From Streptomyces caniferus (GTDB lineage: Bacteria; Actinomycetota; Actinomycetes; Streptomycetales; Streptomycetaceae): DNA of 64,000 bases. The stretch lies in NCBI RefSeq assembly GCF_009811555.1, contig NZ_BLIN01000005.1, forward strand, positions 4,287,501 to 4,351,500, written 5' to 3'. The notes beneath the pieces were generated by a model. That model did not search any database, had not been told where the DNA came from, and worked only from the letters and a program-made list of their open reading frames with translations. The translations under genes and the position numbers were made by a program. The first letter of the stretch is position 1; the number at the start of each line of letters is the position of its first letter. Below, one piece after another: positions 27,954 through 36,002 of this stretch.

Positions 27954-28214
27954 GGGGACGCCCCCTGGGCGGTCGCGGGGCCGGCCGGGCGGTGCGGACT
28001 GCCCTGTCCGGGGCCGCCGCGGGCATCATCGCGGGGTCGGCCGGAGTGCCCTCGTACGCGCCTTCGCCGCCTCGGAAACCCTCGCGAACTGTTGGGCCAC
28101 CCGACTGATTATCGCCGACGAGCGTTTTGCTCCCCGCGGGTTGAACGACGATGCGGGCCGACTGCGGCAGCACGATACGTCTGGCGTCAGAAGGACGAAT
28201 CGGCGAGGAGCGAC

Positions 28215-28625
28215 GTGAGAAGAATTGTGCAGGCGGGAAGTATCGTCGGGGCGTGCGGGCTGGTGCTGTTCGGCGGCGGGGTGGCCAGTGCGCAGACCAT
28301 TCCGGGCGAGTCCCTGCTCGCGGCCGCGGTGGGCGCCGATCTCGGCACCGTGACCGGCATGGTCTCCGGGGTGGTCTGCAACAACCGCCTCGCGGACTTC
28401 AACTACAAGTCCCCGGTGTTCAAGTCGCCGCACCCCTGCATCAACGGCCCGGTACACAGCGGCAACAGCCTCAACAGCGGCAACTTCCTCAACCACGGAA
28501 ACCCGAACAACAGCGGCAACGTCCACAACACCAACGGGTCCACCAACAGCGCGAACTCCGCCACCGGCGCCTCGTCGGGCAGCAGCAACAGCATCCAGCA
28601 CATCCTCGGAGGCTTCCTGCACTGA
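28215..28625 (+). CDS. Small secreted Asn/Gly/Ser-rich protein (paralogue 1)
   Basis: This is a 136-residue protein with a Sec signal peptide (residues 1-25, VRRIVQAGSIVGACGLVLFG, cut after ASA). The mature part has two cysteines (VCNNRLADF and HPCINGPV), followed by short repeats built on SGN/NSGN (for example NSLNSGNFLNHGNPNNSGN) and a Ser/Ala-rich end. The GTG at 28215 has GAGGAG upstream. The CINGP-SGN block is also present in the convergent gene at 28804-29184, so they are paralogues. The composition suggests a surface or matrix protein; they lack the chaplin repeat and I know no function. Confidence 0.7.
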   Translation: MRRIVQAGSIVGACGLVLFGGGVASAQTIPGESLLAAAVGADLGTVTGMVSGVVCNNRLADFNYKSPVFKSPHPCINGPVHSGNSLNSGNFLNHGNPNNSGNVHNTNGSTNSANSATGASSGSSNSIQHILGGFLH

Positions 28626-28674
28626 GCGGACCATGACCTCCTGACACGGCCGCGGCCACGGCCCGCGAGCCGTC

Positions 28675-28712
28675 CGGCGATCGCCCGGCGGACATCCGCC
28701 GGGCGATCGCCG
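28675..28712. terminator. Strong intrinsic terminator (17-bp stem)
   Basis: A perfect 17-bp inverted repeat (28675-28691 with 28696-28712) and ACAT loop follow the gene ending at 28625. Confidence 0.9.
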
Positions 28713-28755
28713 TGTCCGGGCGCGGCGGCCCGGGAAGGGAAAGCCGCCGCACATG

Positions 28756-28786
28756 CCTCCGGCCCCGGACATGCCGGGGCCGGAGG
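28756..28786. terminator. Second intrinsic terminator (13-bp stem)
   Basis: A perfect 13-bp stem (CCTCCGGCCCCGG) with a 5-base loop lies 18 bases before the 3' end of the convergent minus-strand gene, giving it its own terminator. Confidence 0.88.
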
Positions 28787-28803
28787 ATCGGATCAGCGTC
28801 GGG

Positions 28804-29184
28804 TCACAGTTTCTGCTTGCCGCCGCGGCCCACGTGCTGCAGGTTGTTGCTGGTCTTGTTCTCGGCTCCGGTCGTGCCGCCGGCGTCGTCGTTCGTGTTG
28901 CCGTTGACGTTGGTCGGGCTGCCGCTGTTGCTGTTGTTGCCCGACAGGTGGACGTTCTGCGAGTTCGAGACGTTTCCGCTGTTCAGCGGGCCGTTGATGC
29001 AGATTCGTGCCCGGTTCCGGCAGCTGAAGCCGGCATGGAAACTGGCCACGGTGTCGCTGTTCCACACCCCGTCGACGCCGTACGGTCCGCCGTCCCACGC
29101 CTGGGCGGGCGACGCCCCGCCTGCGGCCAGGAGCAGGCCGCAAGCTCCTGCGATCACCAGATTGACGCGTGCCATGTTCTTCAC
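28804..29184 (-). CDS. Small secreted Asn/Gly/Ser-rich protein (paralogue 2)
   Basis: This is a 126-residue protein with a signal peptide (VNLVIAGACGLLLAAGG, cut near AQA). The mature protein has SFHAGFSCRNRARICINGP followed by NSGN repeats and an Asn/Thr-rich tail (NNSNSGSPTNVNGNTND). The spacing CRNRARIC is tighter than in paralogue 1, but CINGPLNSGN is shared. The GTG at 29184 has GCAGGAGC upstream. The convergent placement of two diverged paralogues suggests duplication with inversion. Both are likely surface proteins; the function is unknown. Confidence 0.7.
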   Translation of the reverse strand: MKNMARVNLVIAGACGLLLAAGGASPAQAWDGGPYGVDGVWNSDTVASFHAGFSCRNRARICINGPLNSGNVSNSQNVHLSGNNSNSGSPTNVNGNTNDDAGGTTGAENKTSNNLQHVGRGGKQKL

Positions 29185-29389
29185 TGTGTGCTCCTGCACC
29201 TCGCGGTTGGGTACCCCGCGGTCTTGCTACCGGGCGTTCCCCCATCCACCAAGCCTGAGAACGGCCCGTCCCGCGCATTCACTCTGAACGATCAGTGGAT
29301 TCACCGTGACGGCTCTCCCCGGCACGCTCACAAGGGGCCTCCCGGGTGGGGTGCGCCCGCCGCCCACGGCGTACTCCCGGCGCCACCTC

Positions 29390-30100
<711 letters not shown>

Positions 30101-30327
30101 CTAACCCGGCAATATGGTTTTCGGCATGCCTGGGGAGCGCGACATGCGCGAGTTTCACCCGGGTGGGTGCAGCGCGAGAACCCCGCCTCTCAAGGCACAT
30201 TGGCACCGCGGCCGTGCGATTGCGTCGCACATTTCCGTGCCGTCGCCCTGCGTCAAGATCCGAATTCAGGCCAGGCGCAGCAAATTCGGGCCGGTGCGCC
30301 CACCGCCGCCCCCGTGGAAACGGGCAT

Positions 30328-31092
30328 TTACCTGACCGAATAGGCGAAGGACGGGGTGAGGGCGAGGGGTTCCGCAACGGCGACGGCGAACTCGTACGAG
30401 GGGGAGAAGGAGAAGTTCCTTACCAGGACCGGGACTTCCACGCCGTACGGTCCGGGAACGGTGACCGTACCGCGGTCGGCGGGGAAACCGGCCTCGATGC
30501 GTTCGGGCGCGACGGACAGACCACGGCCGACGGCCTGCATCGCGGCGTCCTTGCGGACCCAGAAACGGGTGATGAGGCGCTCCCGCTCGGCGGCAGGACG
30601 GCTCGCCGCGGTGCGTGACTCCTGGGCCGTCAGCACCTCGCACGGGGTGTGCGGCGGGGAGGTCTCGGGGCGGACGGACTCCACCGAGAAGCCCATCCGG
30701 CGGGCGTCGTCGCCGCAGGCCACGATCAGCAGGCCGCGGGTGCCGTACAGCTCCCAGTGGGTGGCGGCGGCCATCGCGGCGCTCACCCGGTCGGGGAGCC
30801 GGGCCAGCAGCCAGCTGCGGGACGCGGCGTCGAGAGTGGCCCGGGAGTGGCCGTTGAGGCCCAGGCAGCCGTCGGGGGACAGGGCCGTTCCCGAACTGCC
30901 GGAAGGGGTGGATCCTATGGGGACGACGAATATCGGAACGGGTGTGGACAGCACGTCCGGCTGATCGTGAGCGGGTGCGGGTGCGGCGGCGAGCGGTGCC
31001 GGGCGGGCCCGGCCGAGGTGGTGCGGGTGGTCGGGAATCCCCAGGTCAAGGGGCTCCGGACAGAGTTCGAGAAGAGCGGCGTTCGTTTCCAC
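30328..31092 (-). CDS. Degenerate 4'-phosphopantetheinyl transferase-like protein
   Basis: This is a 254-residue protein of the Sfp-type phosphopantetheinyl transferase superfamily. The C-terminal helix motif RFWVRKDAAMQAVGRGL matches the family W-x2-KEA-x3-K-x-G-x-GL block, but the Glu is Asp. The magnesium-binding block normally reading G(V/I)D(V/I)E is MGFSVESVRP here, with Ser in place of the first Asp. Activity on carrier proteins is therefore doubtful, or metal binding is altered. The GTG at 31092 has GGAGGAC nine bases upstream. It is divergent from the two-component system and could belong to the nearby lipopeptide locus, where a second similarly altered homologue lies at 49.5 kb. Confidence 0.7.
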   Translation of the reverse strand: METNAALLELCPEPLDLGIPDHPHHLGRARPAPLAAAPAPAHDQPDVLSTPVPIFVVPIGSTPSGSSGTALSPDGCLGLNGHSRATLDAASRSWLLARLPDRVSAAMAAATHWELYGTRGLLIVACGDDARRMGFSVESVRPETSPPHTPCEVLTAQESRTAASRPAAERERLITRFWVRKDAAMQAVGRGLSVAPERIEAGFPADRGTVTVPGPYGVEVPVLVRNFSFSPSYEFAVAVAEPLALTPSFAYSVR

Positions 31093-31346
31093 GTACTTTC
31101 CGTCCTCCACAGGTGAGCGGTACCAAGGCCGCACTGGGTGAGTGGTGGCCTGTCGTGCAGTGGTTCTCTCCCCCTTTTTCGCCTACATCGATCGATACAG
31201 ACAGCCCAAGGTTTGCAGATCCTCCGGAAGCTTCGAGTCATCCCTCTTGCTGATGTACGGCTACATACTTCGATGTACGGGAGACCCACCCAAATTCGGG
31301 CGCCAGGGCCAGGAGAACGGGCAACGCACCGAAGTACTGTCCTCAT

Positions 31347-32603
31347 GTGTGGTTACGTCTTTTCACAAGTACGCACGCGCGCCGCCGCCCCATACCGCTC
31401 CGTGACCTCAGATTGGCAGTGGGTTTCTTTGCCGGCTGTCTGATTCTGTATGTCGTGGGCGGCTCACAGGTGATGGGGGGCGATATCCCCGTTTGGCAGG
31501 CCGTCCTGCCGGTCCTCGTGCTGTGCACCGCGACCGCCCTGCGCAGCGTCCTGCCGCCGTTCGCGGTCGCCGTCGGCACCCTCACGGTCACCGTGGAGAC
31601 CACGTCCAGCGGGGGCCTGGGCCCGGTGCTCATCTACACCGATCTGCTCTATGCGGCCGCGCTGTACGGCGCCCCGTGGCTGTGCCGGCTGCTGCAGGTC
31701 GGGACCGTCACGGCCACCCTCGCCACCACCGTGGTCCTGGTCCTGACCGGCGACCGCTCGGAGGGGGTGACGACCGGTGTCATCATCGCGCTGCTGCTCA
31801 TCTCCCCCGTATGGACCGGGGTGTTGATACGCAACCACAAGGAACGCGCGGACACCGAACGGCAGCGCGCCGCGCAGATCAACCGGCTGGCGGAGCTGGA
31901 CCGCAAGACCGTGCTGCAGACCGAGCGCACCCGAATGGCCCGTGAACTGCACGATCTGGTGGCCAACCACCTCAGCGCCATCGCCATCCACTCCAGCGCC
32001 GTGCTCTCCCTGACCGAGTCGAAGACGGCGGAGGAGGCCGGCGTCGAGGAGGACCCGGTGCTGCGGGCGCTCGCGGTGATCCGCGAGAACAGCGTGCAGG
32101 GACTGGCCGAAATGCGGCGGATGGTGGTGCTGTTGCGCTCCGATCGCGGGGTGGACGACGACTGGGACCGGCCGCAGCTGAACGCGCTCGGGGCGCTCGT
32201 GGAACAGGCCCGTCCGGCCGCGGACGCGGCGGCGCTGACCCTGCACACCGAGTTCCCCGAGAGCTTTCCCGAGGTGTCGTCGGTGATCGAGGTGACGGCG
32301 TACCGCATCGTGCAGGAGGCGCTGACCAACGTCCTCAAGCATGCCTCGTCGGGGCGCGTGCGGATCCGCTGCGAGGCGGGCGCCGAGCAGCTGACCATCT
32401 CGGTCGACAGCCCGCTGACCCGCCCCGACGGCCGGGCCCGGCAACGCCCCGTGGAGCACCTGACCACCGGAGCGGGCGCCGGGCTCGCCGGGATGTCCGA
32501 GCGGGCCGCGCTGGTCGGCGGCATCTTCGACGCGGGACCCGACCGCACCGCCCCCGGACGCTGGCGGGTGCGGGCCGTGCTCCCGCTGACCCAGAACTCC
32601 TAG
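31347..32603 (+). CDS. NarL-family sensor histidine kinase with an early TTA codon
   Basis: This is a 418-residue HisKA_3-type kinase. About five hydrophobic helices fill residues 20-150, followed by a coiled stretch (ERADTERQRAAQINRLAEL) and the dimerisation/phosphoacceptor helix with the histidine in ARELHDLVANHLSAIAIHSS. The ATPase domain has the N-box (IVQEALTNVLKHA) and GLAGMSERA. It starts with GTG at 31347, and its third codon (31353-31355) is TTA, so it probably depends on bldA tRNA. The response regulator begins immediately after its stop. It is transcribed towards the lipopeptide locus and may regulate it, but this is inference. Confidence 0.85.
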   Translation: MWLRLFTSTHARRRPIPLRDLRLAVGFFAGCLILYVVGGSQVMGGDIPVWQAVLPVLVLCTATALRSVLPPFAVAVGTLTVTVETTSSGGLGPVLIYTDLLYAAALYGAPWLCRLLQVGTVTATLATTVVLVLTGDRSEGVTTGVIIALLLISPVWTGVLIRNHKERADTERQRAAQINRLAELDRKTVLQTERTRMARELHDLVANHLSAIAIHSSAVLSLTESKTAEEAGVEEDPVLRALAVIRENSVQGLAEMRRMVVLLRSDRGVDDDWDRPQLNALGALVEQARPAADAAALTLHTEFPESFPEVSSVIEVTAYRIVQEALTNVLKHASSGRVRIRCEAGAEQLTISVDSPLTRPDGRARQRPVEHLTTGAGAGLAGMSERAALVGGIFDAGPDRTAPGRWRVRAVLPLTQNS

Positions 32604-33371
32604 GTGACGAGAAAGGTGGAGCAGCCAGTGGAGGAGCTAGTGGCGGACGAGCGCAGGGGGTGGCCGGCGCATTCACCGGCCCAGGCCCCGCCGGCCAGGC
32701 CCGAGGGCATACGGGTGCTGGTGGCCGACGACCAGGCCGCCGTACGGTCCGGGCTCGTCCTGGTGTTGCAGACCGACCCGGGCATCACGGTGGTCGGCGA
32801 GGCCGGTGACGGCGTGACGGCGGTCCGGATGGCCGCCGAACTGCGGCCCGACGTGGTGCTGATGGACGTCCAGATGCCGCAGCTCAACGGGGTCGCCGCC
32901 ACCCGCAGGATCGTGGAGCGCGGCCTCGCCGAGGTGCTGGTGCTGACCACCTTCGACCTCAACGAGTACATCTTCGGGGCGCTGCGCGCCGGGGCCGGCG
33001 GCTTCATCCTCAAGAACGCGGAACCGGCCGTACTGGTCAGCGCCGTACGGGAGGTGGCGCACGGGGACGGTTTCCTCACCCCGGCCATCGCCCGGCGGCT
33101 GATCACCGAGTTCGCCGGCCGCCCGCCGGCGGCCGGACCCACCCTCCCGGAGGGCGCCGCGCAGGCCCTGGACACCCTCACCAAACGGGAGTTGGAGGTG
33201 CTGGCCTGCATCGCCCGCGGGCTGGCCAACAGCGCCATCGCGGAGACCCTCAACCTCGCGGAGGGCACCGTGAAGACCCACACCAGCCGCATTCTCTCGA
33301 AGCTGCATCTGCGCAGCCGGGTACAGGCCGCGATCCTGGCGCAGCAGCACGGGATCGCCCTGCAGGGCTGA
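32604..33371 (+). CDS. NarL-family LuxR-type response regulator
   Basis: This is a 255-residue regulator. After an unusual ~35-residue N-terminal extension comes the receiver domain (VLVADDQAAVRSG, phosphoacceptor in VVLMDVQMP, LTTFD and K in ILKNA) and then a LuxR helix-turn-helix (LTKRELEVLACIARGLANSAIAETLNLAEGTVKTH). The start is uncertain: GTG at 32604 abuts the kinase stop (TAGGTG), while GTG codons at 32628 and 32640 have GGAG-type sites and would give a family-typical N terminus. It pairs with the preceding kinase. Confidence 0.85.
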   Translation: MTRKVEQPVEELVADERRGWPAHSPAQAPPARPEGIRVLVADDQAAVRSGLVLVLQTDPGITVVGEAGDGVTAVRMAAELRPDVVLMDVQMPQLNGVAATRRIVERGLAEVLVLTTFDLNEYIFGALRAGAGGFILKNAEPAVLVSAVREVAHGDGFLTPAIARRLITEFAGRPPAAGPTLPEGAAQALDTLTKRELEVLACIARGLANSAIAETLNLAEGTVKTHTSRILSKLHLRSRVQAAILAQQHGIALQG

Positions 33372-33373
33372 GC

Positions 33374-33398
33374 GGGCCGCGGACGGGGGGTGCGGCCC
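33374..33398. terminator. Hairpin between convergent genes
   Basis: A 7-bp GGGCCGC/GCGGCCC stem with an 11-base loop lies between the response regulator stop and the convergent FAD-protein gene end. It is moderate in strength. Confidence 0.55.
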
Positions 33399-33407
33399 CC
33401 GGCGGCC

Positions 33408-35237
33408 TCACCGGTCGGTGAGCAGCAGACGTGCCAGGGCGTCGTTCTGGCGGAAGTAGACGGCGTTGGTGTGCGGACGGGGGAACTGGGCCGGCCCGGC
33501 GACGATCCGGTCCCGCTGCACGGTGCCGGACACGTCGACGGGGTGCAGGCCCGCACCGGACAGCCGCAGCATGCCGCCCGCCCCGTCCTCGGTGCTCTCG
33601 AGGACCAGCTCGCCGCGGGAGAGCAGGGCCCGCAGCAGGGGGTCGGTGACACCGTCGCGGCCGGGGGCCGCCAGCCGTGCGTCGAGCAGGACGGCCGCCT
33701 CGTGGACGGCACCCGGGACGGCGGGTCCGGACGCGCGGAAGACGGCGCCGCCGTCGTCCCCGTCCCCGGTCCCGTCCGCGGACTCCACCCGCATACCGGG
33801 CCCCACGAACGTCACGATTCCCGCTTCGGCGAGCGCCAGCAGCTGCTCGGCGCGCAGCGGCGGCGGGCCCGAGCTGAGGTAGGTGCCGAGCGCGAAGCGT
33901 TCCAGCGCCTCCGCGACCTGGGGCGCGTCCAGCGCGCCGGAGCGCCACAGCTCCTCGATCACCGCGCCGACCCGCTGCAGGGCGTCGACCAGCGCGGTGT
34001 CGACGCCGCGCGCCGGACCGGTACGCCGGCGCAGCGCCTCGGCGAGGTGGCCGCGCAGCTGCCGCTGCAGCGCGTCGGTGCCGTCGAACTCCTTCCCGGC
34101 GAGCGGAGCGGCCAGCCGCTCCAGGTCGAACCGGTCGGCGGGGTCGGGCACCGCCGACCGGGCGAGCTTGGCCAGCCGGTCGGCGTCGGTGAGCAGCAGG
34201 GCGTACTGGGCGTCGAAGTCCTGCCAGGTCATACGGGTACGGGCGGGCTGCTCGGCGAAGAGCGCGCGGTAGTGCCACCAGCCCAGTTCGGCCACCACCA
34301 GCGGCCAGACCTCGCGGCCGAAGGAGGCACCGGGCCGGGACAGCCGGGCCCGGCAGGCCTCGACGGTGGCGAAGCGCGGGGCGGCGGGCGGCGCCAGGGC
34401 GCCGGCCGGTGCCGGGTACGCCGGTTTGGGGGGCAGCGGGACGCCGCGGCGGGAGCCCGCGTACAGCCGGGGCTCGCGCCCGGACGGCAGGTAGCGCAGC
34501 GGGCCGCCGGGGGTGCGGACGAAGCGCCCGCCGCGGCCCTCCGTCAGCAGCGCCAGGCAGTCGATGAAGACCAGGCCGAGGCCGCGGACGACGACGGGCG
34601 CGCCGGGCGGGATGCGCTCCAGCGCGTCGGGGTCGGCGGGGCCGGGGCCGATCCGGGTCAGGCCGGCCGGCACGGGGGCGGCGAGGGTCTCCGTATGCCC
34701 CTGGGCGAACACCACCCGGTCGGCGAGGAAGGGCGGTTCGCCGTTGTCGAGGAACACCCGCTGGCGGCCCGTCCCGTCCGGCGCCGCCCCGCCGTCGGTC
34801 GTGCGCCGCAGGTCGGTCACCCGGGCCCGGTGGACGAACAGCCGCACGGAGGCGGGCCGTTCGCGGGTCACGGTCTCGAAGAAGTGGCGCAGATAGCGGC
34901 CCTGGTCGCGGCGGGCGGCGTACGCGCCGTCGTGGAGCGGGGAGCCGAGCCAGGCCGCGGTGGTGGGGCCCGGACGCGGCGGTCCGGCGCAGTCCACACT
35001 CGCGTCGGGGTACATCGTGACCTGCTCGGCGGCGGAGTTCATCCACAGCAGTCCGGGCTGGTCGGTGCGCCAGACGCGGCCCGCGCCCGGGGGGTACGGG
35101 TCGACGATGTGCAGGTCCAGGGGCCGGTCGCCGTACAGGGCGGGGACGTTGGCGAGGATCCGCTCGACGATCGAGGCACCGCGCGGGCCGCAGCCGATGA
35201 GACAGAGGGTGCGCGCCGTGCCCGCTTGGTCGTTCAA
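33408..35237 (-). CDS. FAD/NAD(P)-binding oxidoreductase-like protein in the lipolanthine-like locus
   Basis: This is a 609-residue flavoprotein of the NAD_binding_9 (Pfam 13454) type. The FAD dinucleotide-binding start is LCLIGCGPRGASIVERIL, with DLHIVDPYPPGAG for the second strand acid, LLWMNSAAEQ and VVFAQGH. A second glycine-rich site is VVRGLGLVFIDCLALL. Start is TTG at 35237 with GGGGAGGCCAG upstream. It follows the four precursor genes on the same strand, beyond a terminator-like hairpin. Such proteins are uncharacterised in most loci. It might oxidise the peptide or act in place of the missing LanD cysteine decarboxylase, but nothing in the sequence proves this. Confidence 0.72.
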   Translation of the reverse strand: MNDQAGTARTLCLIGCGPRGASIVERILANVPALYGDRPLDLHIVDPYPPGAGRVWRTDQPGLLWMNSAAEQVTMYPDASVDCAGPPRPGPTTAAWLGSPLHDGAYAARRDQGRYLRHFFETVTRERPASVRLFVHRARVTDLRRTTDGGAAPDGTGRQRVFLDNGEPPFLADRVVFAQGHTETLAAPVPAGLTRIGPGPADPDALERIPPGAPVVVRGLGLVFIDCLALLTEGRGGRFVRTPGGPLRYLPSGREPRLYAGSRRGVPLPPKPAYPAPAGALAPPAAPRFATVEACRARLSRPGASFGREVWPLVVAELGWWHYRALFAEQPARTRMTWQDFDAQYALLLTDADRLAKLARSAVPDPADRFDLERLAAPLAGKEFDGTDALQRQLRGHLAEALRRRTGPARGVDTALVDALQRVGAVIEELWRSGALDAPQVAEALERFALGTYLSSGPPPLRAEQLLALAEAGIVTFVGPGMRVESADGTGDGDDGGAVFRASGPAVPGAVHEAAVLLDARLAAPGRDGVTDPLLRALLSRGELVLESTEDGAGGMLRLSGAGLHPVDVSGTVQRDRIVAGPAQFPRPHTNAVYFRQNDALARLLLTDR

Positions 35238-35276
35238 CTGGCCTCCCCGTGGGCCCGTGTCGGAAAAACACAGGGG

Positions 35277-35311
35277 CCCGGTGGCCCGTGCCGCAGCACG
35301 GGACCACCGGG
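35277..35311. terminator. Terminator-like hairpin after the first precursor gene
   Basis: A 15-bp stem with a single bulge (CCCGGTGGCCCGTGC with GCACGGG-A-CCACCGGG) and CGCA loop lies 8 bases after the lanA1 stop. It probably partly ends transcription of the precursor genes before the FAD-protein gene, raising the precursor-to-enzyme mRNA ratio. Confidence 0.8.
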
Positions 35312-35318
35312 CGCCGTG

Positions 35319-35405
35319 TCAGCAACCGCCGCTGATCGTGGAGCCGAGGGCCTGAGCGTCACGCTCGCCCGGCACCTCCAGGCCCTGAAGGTCCATGATG
35401 GTCAT
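35319..35405 (-). CDS. lanA1: Class III lanthipeptide precursor, copy 1 (core ...GSTISGGC)
   Basis: This encodes 28 residues starting MTIMDLQGLEVPGERDAQAL and ending GSTISGGC-stop. The leader carries DLQGLE, which matches the class III recognition motif (L/I-L-D/E-L-Q). The core has S22-x-x-S25-x-x-C28, the Ser-x2-Ser-xn-Cys arrangement used for labionin or avionin crosslinks, with Cys as the last residue. The upstream site is GGGAGGTGTCGAG. It is the most distal copy from the synthetase gene, and its ribosome-site region differs from the other three (no TAA before the ATG). Confidence 0.88.
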   Translation of the reverse strand: MTIMDLQGLEVPGERDAQALGSTISGGC

Positions 35406-35495
35406 CTCGACACCTCCCTTCCGTAAATCAGTGGACATGTGTACGGTGATATGCACGGCGTGTGGTGGAAACCCCACACCGAGTGGCCGGCTGTG

Positions 35496-35582
35496 TCAGC
35501 AGCCGCCGCTGATGGTGGAGCCGAGCGCCTGGGCGTCACGCTCGCCCGGCACCTCCAGGCCCTGAAGGTCCATGATGGTCAT
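35496..35582 (-). CDS. lanA2: Class III lanthipeptide precursor, copy 2 (core ...GSTISGGC)
   Basis: This encodes the same 28-residue peptide as copy 1, with isoleucine in the core (STISGGC). The leader is identical in protein and nearly identical in DNA. The ribosome site is GGGAGGAGGTGTCGTAA directly before the ATG, including a TAA that has no function here but is the synthetase stop codon in front of copy 4. A small hairpin (GTGTGG/CCACAC, about 35460-35480) follows the stop. Confidence 0.88.
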   Translation of the reverse strand: MTIMDLQGLEVPGERDAQALGSTISGGC

Positions 35583-35660
35583 TTACGACACCTCCTCCCG
35601 AGAACTCGTGGTGACACACACGGTGGTGACGTGCCAGGTGCCGTTGCGGGACACCTGGAG

Positions 35661-35699
35661 CCGGTGAACTGTGCATCACAAGTGCACAGTTCACCCGGC
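35661..35699. terminator. Hairpin between precursor copies 3 and 2
   Basis: A perfect 12-bp inverted repeat GTGAACTGTGCA-N7-TGCACAGTTCAC, with CCGG flanks, lies just after the lanA3 stop codon. It is much less GC-rich than the other terminators, so it may act as an attenuator or as an mRNA 3' stabiliser. Confidence 0.7.
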
Positions 35700-35705
35700 A
35701 TCACG

Positions 35706-35792
35706 TCAGCAGCCGCCGCTGACGGTGGAGCCGAGCGCCTGAGCGTCACGCTCGCCCGGCACCTCCAGGCCCTGAAGGTCCATGATGGTCAT
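35706..35792 (-). CDS. lanA3: Class III lanthipeptide precursor, copy 3 (core ...GSTVSGGC)
   Basis: This encodes 28 residues; the leader is as in copy 1 and the core has valine (STVSGGC). The DNA is identical to copy 4. GGGAGGAGGTGTCGTAA precedes the ATG, and the hairpin at 35661-35699 follows the stop. Confidence 0.88.
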   Translation of the reverse strand: MTIMDLQGLEVPGERDAQALGSTVSGGC

Positions 35793-35870
35793 TTACGACA
35801 CCTCCTCCCGAGAACTCGTGGTGACACACACGGTGGTGACGTGCCAGGTGCCGTTGCGGGACACCTGGAG

Positions 35871-35909
35871 CCGGTGAACTGTGCATCACAAGTGCACAGT
35901 TCACCCGGC
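35871..35909. terminator. Hairpin between precursor copies 4 and 3
   Basis: An exact copy of the hairpin at 35661-35699, lying just after the lanA4 stop. Confidence 0.7.
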
Positions 35910-35915
35910 ATCACG

Positions 35916-36002
35916 TCAGCAGCCGCCGCTGACGGTGGAGCCGAGCGCCTGAGCGTCACGCTCGCCCGGCACCTCCAGGCCCTGAAGGTCCATGATGGTC
36001 AT
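35916..36002 (-). CDS. lanA4: Class III lanthipeptide precursor, copy 4 (core ...GSTVSGGC)
   Basis: This encodes 28 residues with the STVSGGC core. Its ATG directly follows the TAA stop of the synthetase gene with no gap (TAAATG), so its translation probably depends on ribosomes finishing the synthetase. The ribosome site GGAAGGGGGG is inside the synthetase 3' end. It shares every base with copy 3. Confidence 0.88.
   Translation of the reverse strand: MTIMDLQGLEVPGERDAQALGSTVSGGC

Larger units (their letters stand above)
35583..36002. repeat. Perfect tandem duplication, two 210-bp units
   Basis: Bases 35583-35792 and 35793-36002 are identical. Each unit holds a 123-bp spacer with a hairpin and one precursor gene. 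Copy 2 lies one further 210-bp period away with a few substitutions, so the array grew by unequal crossover or slippage and the last duplication is recent. Confidence 0.95.
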
